64,000 bases of DNA from contig OZ004597.1 in assembly GCA_963924555.1 (NCBI GenBank), forward strand, positions 558,001-622,000, read 5' to 3'. Below, one piece after another: positions 52,302 to 62,526 of this stretch. The notes under the pieces are model-generated. The model made no database searches, was not told the origin of the DNA, and was given only the letters and a program-made list of their open reading frames with translations. The position numbers and the translations under genes are program-made. The DNA comes from Crambe crambe. Lineage: Eukaryota > Porifera > Demospongiae > Poecilosclerida > Crambeidae. Position 1 is the stretch's first letter; every line of letters starts with the position of its first letter.

Positions 52302-53258
52302 ATGTCGAAAGTCGTGAAGAAAAGAGCATGGGGCAAGACTCGTCAAAGAGAGAAAATCAACATCATAAACAGGGAAGATATAGAAGAAACTCTGCAAGTA
52401 CTGGCAGAAGAGGCGAGATTAGCTAAAAAGGCAGTGGATTCTGCATCAGAGGATAAAAGTAACAGCCTGGGACAAGGTTCAAGCAAGCACTTCCAATGTC
52501 CTGAACTATTGAGTAATGAAGATCTAATTAAAGCACTGCAAAAGATTAAGGTGCCCATTCCTGTTTATGCTGATGGGAGTCCCAGCCGAGAGAGACTCTT
52601 GTACCTTTACAAGACCAATGTGCAGCCACGCCCCCAGAGGAGTAGACAAAGAAGAAGAGGAGGGGGGTACAAGGAGGGTGAAGTGGTAGCAATGGAGGTG
52701 GATCAGAGTAATGACTGGTCACTCAATGGTGAGAAGAGTTGGGCAGCACTACCACAGCGCAAGAGGTGAGTCCCCCCAAGTCATAGGGCAAGGGAGAATC
52801 ATTTCATTACATACTGATTTAAAGGCCCTACCAAATTTCTTATTACTCTGCTTATTATGAACTTTTCCTGCAGAAAATTATCTGACACAGACAAGAATGT
52901 CCCTACAAAGAAACTACAACTAGAGTCTCCCCTCGCGAACATCACATTGCAAGATAGCGCCACCAGTACTGCACCTCCCCATAACCCCTTCTCCTTCTCA
53001 GCTACAACACAAGTGAATAAATTATCCATCCCCTCTACCACCAGGACTATTCTCTCCCCCTCCTCCACACCCAAAACAATCGTCTCCCCCTCCTCCACCC
53101 CCAAGACTATTAGATTAAAGAGACCAGCAGCATCTCCAGCAACGGTTGCTGGTGGTGTGAAGGTCTTGAACTTTCCCAGAACAGAGTCTGCCAAAGTGGC
53201 ACTTGATAGCAATAGTGGAATTCCAAAGAAGGTCGATAACAAGATAACGTGGCCATAA
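52302..53258 (+). CDS. ASHWN: Ashwin homologue (tRNA-ligase-complex subunit family)
   Basis: Two coding exons (52302-52767 and 52873-53258) give about 285 residues. After a basic start (MSKVVKKRAWGKTRQREK) comes CPELLSNEDLIKALQKIKVP and RERLLYLYKTNVQPRPQR, matching the Ashwin block around PELLS and LYxxxxxPxPQR. The middle is Ser/Thr/Pro-rich with a duplicated TILSPSSTPKTI unit. The C-terminus has TIRLKRPAA and ends KITWP, the invariant end of Ashwin proteins. In human the protein (C2orf49) is part of the RTCB tRNA-ligase complex. Orthology rests on two short conserved blocks plus the identical C-terminus. Confidence 0.75.
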
Positions 53259-53659
53259 CTGAATGCTCATTGTAATTTTCTACTTTTATATAATCAGTAG
53301 CATCACATAGGAATGTTTCCAAGTAACCTAAAACACCAAGCAGTTGTTCTAATTGGAGCACACTCTAATGCATTTTACCCCAGTGGTGAGATTACCATCA
53401 GTTGGGAAGATCTAGAGCAATAAATAATAATCAACATTTTATACCAATCACTGCACACAGAACAAGAAATAATCCACAAAATGATAATGAAAGAAAACAG
53501 AAAACAAAACAAAACAAAAAAGCGCTTAGCAGCTGGTATATTCGCACAGTTACCAGCAGCTAAAATGTATCCAAATAATATCACACAATGAATCAAATTA
53601 AAAATTTTTAAAAAAGGTCTATACTTGAAATCCACGTCTTTCATCCTACTTCATAACAT
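53259..53659. other. Convergent intergenic region, no gene seen
   Basis: About 400 bp of AT-rich sequence between the Ashwin and CIN85 stop codons. It includes an A-rich (AAAAC)n stretch near 53500. It must contain both 3' UTRs. No coding signal or RNA gene is recognised. Confidence 0.5.
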
Positions 53660-56162
53660 CTATTGTGAACGTTGTGCTTTCTTTATCCGGTCAATATCGA
53701 TGTCCATTGCTGCTCTATGTTTCCGCTCTTTATCCAAATCGTCTGTCAAGATATCTATCTGCCTTGTCACATACTCCTTGAACTTATCAAAGTCCTCGCG
53801 AAGTTTTTCGTAGGCTTCCTTCCATGCATTGTCCACCACCACAGGTTGAGGAGTTGAAGCCGGTGAAGCAGGACGAGGGGTTGATGATTCTGATGCTACG
53901 GTTATATCATGAGGAGGCGCTTGCTATAGAAATGGAGGAGATTTGAAAGTGAAGGAGATAGATTTAAATCTGTTTAGGAAATTGTGAGTCCTTTATTGAT
54001 TGTTAGAAATGTAGTTCCATATTAAGCAAACCCAGACCCTTTTGAAGCAATACTGACCTTTGTTTCAATGTGTTTGGTGGATGGAGGGGGTTTTGAGAGA
54101 GGAGGTTTGGATGCAGACGCAGGAGTGGGGGGTTTAGCAAGATGACTTGCATCTGGTTTAGAACCTGAAAAACAAAAACAAAAATTAGATGGTGTGTGCC
54201 CAAAATGTGGATTGAAGAGGAAGGGGGGGTGTGGTCTGTGCCAGATGAGAATATACCTCCAGTGTTGATTCTACTTCTGGCCACTGGGGGTGGATCAGGC
54301 TTGGCCATGGCAACTGGTGGAGGAAAGGAAAATCATAAAAGCAAAACAAGAAGAGAGATAGAGAGGACAGTAACAGGTTCGATGACCAGAGGAGGAGTAC
54401 CTATATTGAGTGAGTAAACCTTCCCCAGCCCACCAAAGGCTCAGATTGAAAAGCAAAGAGGGGAGATATTCAACCTCCACACGCTCACTACCTTCTTTTT
54501 CTTTGGCTCTGAGTCTTGCAACTGGCAATGGATTGAGATCTGGTCTTGGTGCTGCATCATGCAAGACCATGCATGCATTTTCAACAATATTTTAATTAGA
54601 GTACACCAGCACACCAGAAATTGAGCACACCCATCAGCTAACTGTTGGTTATCTGATGTTGTTTTCGAACACACAATGCATGTATTTACAAAAACAGAGC
54701 ATATGAAAAAGCCGTACACATGTTGGCTCAGCTAGGATACATGTGCTGAATTTCATAAACATGTCAATAGCAATGCAGAGTAAATGAACACACGTGACTA
54801 CCTGGATCCCTCGAGTTGGACCTCTTAAGAGGTGACACTGGGTCTTTAGCTGTCAGTAAGCATGCAATAAAACATGTGCTGAACATGTGCTGAACATGTG
54901 AAGTATAGCAATGCACACACATGACTACCTGTGTCCCTCGAGTTGGACTTCTTAAGAGGGGAGTGCATTGATACTGGGTCTTTAGCTGTCAGTAAGCATG
55001 CAATAAACATTCCATACATGTGCTGAACATGTCAAGTATATGAGCACACATGACTACCTGTGTCCTTTGAACTGGACCTCTCAAGAGGGGAGTGGACTGA
55101 CACTGGGTCTTTAGCTATCAGTAAGCATGCAATAAACATTTATGAATGCATGAAATCCCAAAATAAGACAAGATAACAAAGCGGGTTTGGAATAATATCC
55201 TACAAATCGGTGGACCTGTTGGCATAGGCCATCATCCACCAATTTAATCCCCTGGGAATTATAATTGGTGTAGCAGTTGCATTCTGCTACTTCTTCTTAC
55301 CTGTTGGCTTTGGTTTTCCAGCTGGTTTTGGAGCCAGCTTGGGCTGCTTCTTCTTAGCTATCAATTCTGCCTGCCATGGAGATAAATTCTTGCCAGACTC
55401 TTCAGATGCAGGAGCACTTTCTTCCTGAAAAAGTGCATTATAATTATTAAGACTGTCCAGTATGCAGGAAACTGGCAGTGATCTTCACTCACCGTTGTCG
55501 TCATCGTCGTCGCCGTTGTTGTTGTTGTTGTTGTTGCTGCTGTTTCTGGTTCATGATTGACCAGCTGCAGGAAGACATAGTGATTGAAAGATGGTGTTGA
55601 AGTTACAAAGCATTACTGAGGATCAGCAAGTACTTACATTGCTCCTGGAAGGTGGTCTATTCTTGTACTTTGGTCTGTCCTTTATTGCAGATGTGTCTAG
55701 TGGAGTTGTCTTCGGAACTGGAAAATCTGAGGAGAGAAGATGAAGATCTGATCTGGACATAATAGTTCTACAAGACTAAATCTACAGATTAATGTGACTG
55801 AAACACATGTTTCAAGTCACATGACTTTGTGCATGTGCAGCTGGTGTCTTGCTACCACATGTGCAATAGGTTCATTAGTACTACCAAGTAGTAGTTGAGT
55901 ATTCCATACCTCCCTGATCCTCAGGTGAGTCTAACTTGGTAGCAGGAACTATGGGCTTCTTGGGTTCAGTTTTCTTTGCAGGCTTGACTACAGATGGATG
56001 AGGTGGCTTGTTAGCAGGCTATAAGATGCAAAAGACATTAAAAAAGTTTCTCTCTCTCTCTCTCTCCACACACACACACACACACACACACACACCACAC
56101 GCGTGCACACACACACACACCACCACCACACGCACGCGGACGGACACACACACCACCACGCG

Positions 56163-56209
<47 letters not shown>

Positions 56210-59108
56210 ACACACAAACACACACACCACACACACACTCTTCTGCTGTACTATCTGGAGAACTCTACACAAACCCTTTGCTCACTTACTTCTTTAGAGA
56301 TGGGAGGAGGAGCAGCCTTGGCAGGAGGTTGCTTGGGCTGGGCTGCTGGAGTCTGGAGAAGCTCCACAAAATTGGAGGGAATTAGCCCTCTGCGGTCCCC
56401 TAATGAAACCTGCATAAAGAAAACGAGAGAGAGAGAGAGAGAAGAGAGAGATAGAATTCTTCTCTTTACCAAAATGAGAGCTTTATCTATTTAGACCTGT
56501 TATTATACCAAGTTTCAGTCCCAACAAGGAACACAGTATTACATAAGGAGTAAGTATTAGTACAGGTGCTGCTATCAACGCACACTATCATACCCCATTA
56601 CTCGTTGCCATATAAGAGAGTTTAAGGGTGTGGTCAGCCTGGATATATATTATGTATTTGGCATAGATGATCCATAAAATGAATGCGTAATCACTGATAT
56701 TCAGATAGTATTTCTTTCAGTAAGCCTAATCACTAATATTTCTTTCAGTGTCGTACTGTTTCACTCAAACTCACCTCCCACCATCCATCTTGTTCAATGT
56801 CCTTGTTGACAATATCTACTATTTCTCCTACTTTGATGGTCAATTCATCATCATTGTCTGCGTCATAGTCAAATGTCACCTTAGCCCGTTCAACAGGTTT
56901 TTCTGTGGATGGGGAAGGAGAGAAATTCAACACATGATGATGTTAATGCATAATGAGGTGATGATGGAAAATTGTCTCAGCTGTCATAACTCTGTGTAAA
57001 AAAATTGTTGATTTTTAGATTTGAAAATTGAATTAATATGGATATACAGCAATAAACCAACCATTAATTAAGATAACGTACCTGGTGGTTTAGAAGGTTG
57101 ATTATGAATTGGAGGAGGAGCAGATTTCTTGTGTTCCGGTGGTTTCTCCAGGGGAGGCTGCATGTGTGTGTGTGTGTGTGTGTGTGAGAATGTGTTTATC
57201 ATTGCACTCTTTGAACCTGCACTTCAGTGAATTCCCAAGGGGGTCTCCCCTCTACTTACAGCAACTGTTGCCTTGGCAGCATGGTGTTTCAACTGTGCCC
57301 TGGCCTTGGATGGGTCAAATGTTGGCATCACCATGGGACCACGCACTCCATGCTGCTTCACTCCATCTATCTCCCCATTAGGAGGTGCTGCAAAAGACAA
57401 AAACAAACACAAGAAGACACTGAATAATAGGATTGGAGTTAGCAGGCAAGCAACCAGTAATGGACTCTGTCATGAAACACAACTACTCACAAAAGATTTA
57501 ACTGGAAATGACCAGTATTACAAGCACTCCAGCTGGACAACACACAGATGGTGGTATTGGCTCTTATTGATATCCTTAAAAGCTGATAGACATGGGAAAC
57601 TTGCTAATGTTATGGTACATGAGCAGACACACTATATTCCTTGACTACACATCATGCCATAAGCAAGGTTTAGTGTGTGTTAGTTTTTGCCAAACAAAGG
57701 CTCCCAGATAGATCAACCATCAAGTACTCAACACTGTAAGTATACAAAAACAAGATGTAGAGTTAAGAATAACTATGGAGGACATGAGGCATTGGCTGGT
57801 AACACACACACATCAGGGTCTTCTCTTAAGCATGTTGGAACAACATTTCTGGGAGAATAATTACATCACCGACACCCTAGTCATTACTGTCGAAAGACTC
57901 CTTAGGAGCTCTCCTTGGGGAGGACCAGTCAATGTACTGCTAACTAGCTAAGCCAAGGTACCCACTACAAAGCTTTTAACATGTGACTAACGTCTCTCTC
58001 CGGTCTGTGAGTCCACTACTGGAACCAGTGCTGGTGGCATCACTGAATGAGGTTCTGAACTGGGAACATGTTGTATAGGGGGTGGTTTGCTATCCCCTTC
58101 AAGAATCTCCTCCACAAAGTTGCTGGGAAAGACTCCCTCTTTTCCTCCACCAGCCCCTCTCCACCATCCTTCCTCTTCTTCATCAAGAACTTCAATTATC
58201 TACAAAAAGAGCACACAAGTGGAATCACGAACAGAAAAGCTGCAGAATTCCATTGTAAGAGTTTGCTTATTACACGAATGTCTGTCTGGCTCGTGCTTAG
58301 CCACAGGGGGGGGAGTCATTGCACCCCAGCAGTTCAAATCAAGCCATCTAATTAATCTCCCTCTACTTGGACGGTTGAATCACTCAGTGTAATATCGTCT
58401 GAGCCCTCTTTGTCCGTCCATTAGAGGGGGAAGGGGTGAGAGTTACTCCTCTCTCTATCTGAAATCAAGTACTCACTTGTCCAGGCACTAGGGTAAGTTC
58501 ATCTGGATTATCGGCTGTATAGCTGAAGGCAACCTTGGCTCGTCTAATCTTCCGACTGGGTTCAATATCTGTACCGTCATATATTACAAATTATACAACC
58601 CACTTTTCAGTAAGAGTGTTTCTACACATCACACTCTCTGTCATCCACTTACTTCTGAGCTGGGCAGAACTCGTAGGTGGTTCACTGGTAGGGGGTGGTT
58701 GGTGAGATGCTGCTGGTGCTGCCGCAGGTTTCAACTTAACAAAATTGTCTGGGAACATCCCATGTAGACCATTCAGTTCTCCTTCACACCACCCGTCATC
58801 CACCTGTGATCAGCAAAAGGTTAGGTTACACAAATCCTTTCCCCTCCTGGATGATTACCAACCTCTTTGACATTGTGAATAATTTGGCCAACCTTCAGAG
58901 ACAACTCGTCATCCTGACACTTTTCGTAGTCGAAGAGCACTTCAGCGTCTGTTAAGTCACATTGGACTCAATAAAACTATATAAATTGGTTCACACATTC
59001 TTTTTAAAGGGAATGGGCTTGGCACTACACCAATTTTCACAAAAGGATCAGACTGGACAGTACACATGGGCACCATATAAATACTTCTGGCTACATCAAC
59101 TCACCCAT
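53660..59108 (-). CDS. SH3KBP1: CIN85/CD2AP-family adaptor with three SH3 domains and C-terminal coiled coil
   Basis: The coding part of exon 1 is only ATGG (59105-59108), joined in frame to exon 2 (58863-58948) to give [13 protein letters not shown]3-A reads [17 protein letters not shown] and [23 protein letters not shown]3-B (about 58050-58570) has [14 protein letters not shown] and [13 protein letters not shown]3-C (about 56340-56903) has [20 protein letters not shown] and [11 protein letters not shown]. Proline-rich linkers follow, then three near-identical mini-exons at 54800-55130, more Pro/Lys-rich exons, and a C-terminal coiled coil ([38 protein letters not shown]). This is the CIN85/CD2AP layout: a scaffold linking Cbl, endophilin and actin-capping proteins in receptor endocytosis. 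One gene here stands for both vertebrate paralogues. Exon edges in the Pro-rich part are approximate. Confidence 0.88.
54795..55135 (-). repeat. Triplicated exon-intron unit in the CIN85 homologue
   Basis: Three tandem copies of a ~110-130 bp unit each contain acceptor, a 45-57 nt exon and donor. The exons encode [32 protein letters not shown] and [18 protein letters not shown]. All are phase 1 at both ends, so any number can be included without a frameshift. Flanking intron sequence (GTAAGCATGCAATAAA on the plus strand) is also copied, which places the duplication in the genomic DNA. Confidence 0.85.
56058..56235. repeat. Compound (CT)n-(CA)n-(CG/CA)n repeat in a CIN85 intron
   Basis: About 180 bp made of CT, CA and alternating CGCG/CACA dinucleotides. 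Alternating purine-pyrimidine tracts of this kind favour Z-DNA. Apparent reading frames here are artefacts of the repeat. Confidence 0.95.
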
Positions 59109-59616
59109 CTTGTACAAAAAACTCCAGCTGGCTCAAAGGCAGGTAAAAAGATGCTGTAGGCCGTAATAAAGAGGGTAGCAGCTCTAATATTATAACTCAC
59201 ACCAATATTTAGCTAGCTACATGCTGACAGAACCAAGTCTCCTGGCAAGCCAGTACAGTTATATTATTGTACTTAGGGTTACCAAGGTCCAGCTACTTAT
59301 ACTTAGCTAGGGCCTGGGGGCACACACATCACAAATTTCTGCACACTTGCAGTGTACGCCCTGCATGCTACCTAGCTGTCTGTCAGTCAGATAAACGTGA
59401 CTGTAGTTTCCTGCTGCAAGCTAAAATACGAGCTCGCTAGTAACTGTAAAACTTACAATGACTACTGTCCTGGGTACTCCTGCTGGCTGGCTGCTCTCAG
59501 TACAAAGGCTAGCTAAATTCACTTGGCCGAATTTTAGTCACGTGATCAGGAATATATGATTAATCGATTGGACTAATTAAAAAAATTAATTAATTGCATT
59601 GTAATAAAAAGTTTCT
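59109..59616. other. Region between the CIN85 start and the B3GALT6 stop, no further gene seen
   Basis: It holds the 5' UTR/promoter of the CIN85 homologue and the 3' UTR of the B3GALT6 homologue, both transcribed leftwards. A donor-like ATTGTAAGT on the minus strand near 59455 could mark an upstream untranslated CIN85 exon. Confidence 0.4.
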
Positions 59617-61073
59617 TTAAGGTACAAATGAATTTTTTTCACAACACATGGCACTTGTAGCAGCTGTCCAATTGAAAATGTATCCACTAGAACCATAACT
59701 ATATGTCCTCCATGAGCAGATTCGTCCTTCTAACATCATGGACTCATGATACAAGGCCATCCGATCTGAGGAGACATCGTGGACGATCAAATGTGGATCC
59801 TTACAGCCTCTTGGTGGGGAATTTACATTGAACCTAGAGTCGTGCTTCCATTCAATATTGAATGGTCCCAACCATGTTCCAATTGAAACGTCATCATGTC
59901 TATAACGTCGAAGATGTGGTACATTGCTAGCTAAAATCCCAACTGCAGCTCTAGATAATACATAACCACCTCCAAGAGCATGTGTGATATGTCTGTCACA
60001 CATGTGCCACTCTCTGTAAACTCCAATCTTATTAGTGTGGGTATTTCCTGTCATGTACCCCCAATAGAGTGGAGTATTGCTCTTCCTTTGTTGGAGATCA
60101 GTTGCTATCCGAAGCAAGTCCACATAATTATCATCGTCACATTTTAAAACGAAATCAAACTTCAATGCCTCATAGGCATGTTTCAAACTGAAGATTGTTC
60201 TGTCAGTAAGTGAATCTGGTGTGTCTGTGATTGTCGAAAGAATCATCATATCCTTGAAAACAGATGATTCTTTAAGAATTTCTTTCATAAATAGTGATGA
60301 TAACCTGTTGCCACCAAGTACGAATCTGAGTAAAGAATGCATTAAAAATCACTAGAATCCTCATAGTTACCTGCCACCCCCCCAAAAACAACAACAACAA
60401 CAACAACAACAACAAAAAAACAAAAAAACAACAACAAAAAACAACAGAATTACATATAATACATTTTAGAGTTGCCAAGAAACCTCAACACTTCCGACAC
60501 CCTAGTGCCCATGTACCCCTCTATTTACAATTATAGAATACACACACAAAGGATCTATACAAACTTTGTACGGTCTCCAGGCACTGGACATAAAAATACA
60601 ACTGTTCTTGTGGGCACATTTAGCTACCTGTATTGAACAGGAGAAGTGGGATGGTTATTCAGTGTAGAGGCCCAGGTTTTCCTAATGGCTTCCCTCCTGC
60701 TACGTTCCTCAACGCTAGTGTGGATGAGAACTAGGAGAAAGTTTGGAGGTAGTTTGGACAGGGGAAGAGGTCTGGTCACAATACAATCTTTGGCTACACA
60801 AGAGTCGGGGGGGAACCAGCCTGACTGCACAGGGAGGAATTTGGCAAAGTAATACATTGCCAGGAAAAAGACTATAACTTCTGCTAAGAGCAAACATTTG
60901 GCGAGTTTTCTAAATTTCCCCATATTACAGAGATATAATGTGCAGGTCATCAGTAATCTGACACCAAAGGCTCTTCTCCATTTAAGCAGCAGCCTGGGAA
61001 GCAGAATCCTACGGAGTTCGTCCTCTCTCTTCTTGTGTCCTTTACGAGGGCATAGCTGCGCTTTGTTGAACAT
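59617..61073 (-). CDS. B3GALT6: Beta-1,3-galactosyltransferase 6-like (GT31)
   Basis: Two exons (about 60630-61073 and 59617-60322) join at QYR-FVLGG. A basic cytosolic start (Met 61073, MFNKAQLCPRKGHKKRED) is followed by a signal-anchor (LLLAEVIVFFLAMYYFA), as expected of a Golgi type II enzyme. Catalytic-domain motifs are RREAIRKTWAS, VLGGNRL, the metal-binding DxD motif as KCDDDNYVDLL (near 60130), YWGYMTGNT, HALGGGYVLS, HDDVSIGTWLGP and RFNVNSPPRGC. The order and the ALGGGYVLS block match B3GALT6, which adds the third sugar of the glycosaminoglycan linker. The intron has a CAA-rich tract at 60381-60445. It is head-to-head with a paralogue. Confidence 0.9.
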
Positions 61074-61270
61074 TATCTACTAGCAGATTGTACCATCTTT
61101 CTTCACAAACAGAGATCTTATCGCGGTCAAAGGTCATTATTGCTTCCGGTCGGTTCGCTCACACGCGCATGATGCATGCACGTCTCCTTTCGTGTCACGT
61201 GTTCATGTCACGCGGTCATATTGGACGTTATCATGTTATGCCTGCCAAATAAACTGGGACAAGGTATGCT
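61074..61270. promoter_or_regulatory. Shared promoter of the two GT31 genes
   Basis: 197 bp between divergent start codons. It contains CGCGCATGATGCATGCACG (NRF1-like halves), an E-box TCACGTG near 61195 and GTCACGCGG. Confidence 0.6.
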
Positions 61271-62383
61271 ATGAAGGCTTATAAGAAATTCAGCAATCAT
61301 GATCCGGATTGTGATGATGGTGATGAATATGATGATGGAGATATTTGTGGATATATCTGTTTTGCTGTAGGTACCCTGTTGTTGTTCCTCACAGTGGGAA
61401 CTGTGGCTACACTGATAGTCTTGGGTGCTGATGACAGGCACAGCATATCATCCCTCACATCTAGTCACCCAGCTAAGTCTTTCTCATCTGGAATCATGGG
61501 ATCCCTACTCAATGAGGACACCATGCGCTCTAGAGTGACAGAAAACATTCCAGATACTATTAAAAAGAGAAAAGTAGATTTGCTTATCTTGGTGCACTCA
61601 TTGCCAAAATCGTCTTCAGCAAGGAATACTGTTCGTCAGACCTGGATGAAAACAGCCCTTCCAGGAGTTCAGATTTTCTTTGTCATTCCTGCCAGGTCAG
61701 CATCTGCTAATCTCATGGATAAAATAACTGAGGAGAGCATTGATCATGAAGACATGGTCATGTTCCTAGACGGTCCTGTCCTACCAGAGAGTGAAATGCT
61801 GCTTTTGGAATTCCAGTGGGCAAAGAGAACTATGCAGTTTTCTTATTTTATGAAGATGAGGGACTCGATGTACGTTAGAATGGAGGCACTAGTCAACAAT
61901 GTACTGCACAAACTCAAGGAAACTGATTCCAATGCTTACTTAGGCTACTTCCAAGCCCAGCAGAGCCCCAGGGAGAAGGGGACAAGTAAACATCCGGAAC
62001 CAGACTGGTTCCTGTGTGATGACTTCATACGATTTGCACACTCTGGAGGGTATATTTTATCAGCAAAGTTAGTGGATAGACTCAGCGCCCAAGCAACTGT
62101 CCTGTATCCATATAACAATGAAGACGTGGCACTTGGGACATGGCTCTCCCCTTATAATGACATTGACTGGGTGCATGATATTAGGTTCGACACTGAACTA
62201 GGGAAGAAGCGAGGGTGCAGGAATGACTGGATTGTTTTCCCATCCAGTGACATGGTTATCCAGCACAAGCGATTGTTGACAGGTGGGGGAGTGTGTTTGG
62301 TGGAGTATGAGGACATTGAGACTTACACTTTCAACTTTGACACTTATCCTTCCAAGTGCTGCAATGCCGTCACATTCAACTAG
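61271..62383 (+). CDS. GT31 B3GALT6-like paralogue lacking the DxD motif, probable pseudo-glycosyltransferase
   Basis: Intronless, 370 residues. An acidic cytosolic start (DCDDGDEYDDGD) precedes a signal-anchor at about 27-52 (ICFAVGTLLLFLTVGTVATL). GT31 landmarks follow: LLILVHSLPKSSSARNTVRQTW (about 104-125), GYFQAQ, AHSGGYILSAKLVDRL, NNEDVALGTWLSPY, HDIRFDTELGKKRGC and a terminal CCN. The metal-binding site, CDDD in its neighbour, reads RDS here (residues 197-199, in MKMRDSMYV), losing both outer acidic ligands. The EDV block is kept. It could be catalytically dead and act as a chaperone or partner of the neighbouring enzyme, or use another mechanism. The lack of introns suggests origin by retrocopy, yet it shares the promoter of its paralogue. 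Confidence 0.85.
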   Translation: MKAYKKFSNHDPDCDDGDEYDDGDICGYICFAVGTLLLFLTVGTVATLIVLGADDRHSISSLTSSHPAKSFSSGIMGSLLNEDTMRSRVTENIPDTIKKRKVDLLILVHSLPKSSSARNTVRQTWMKTALPGVQIFFVIPARSASANLMDKITEESIDHEDMVMFLDGPVLPESEMLLLEFQWAKRTMQFSYFMKMRDSMYVRMEALVNNVLHKLKETDSNAYLGYFQAQQSPREKGTSKHPEPDWFLCDDFIRFAHSGGYILSAKLVDRLSAQATVLYPYNNEDVALGTWLSPYNDIDWVHDIRFDTELGKKRGCRNDWIVFPSSDMVIQHKRLLTGGGVCLVEYEDIETYTFNFDTYPSKCCNAVTFN

Positions 62384-62526
62384 ACACTTTTTTTGTGTTA
62401 TCACACTTCATCATGAATAGGGTGTCAAATCATGTATTTACATTAAGAATGGGATGGGGAAATACAATACTCTGACAATGTACAAACCAGGAATAGGAGG
62501 GACTAATGATAAAAAAAAATTTTTTT

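Noticed and set aside
56019-56385. His/Thr- and Cys/Val-rich open frames
   Set aside because: They are generated purely by the CA/TG dinucleotide repeat in a CIN85 intron.
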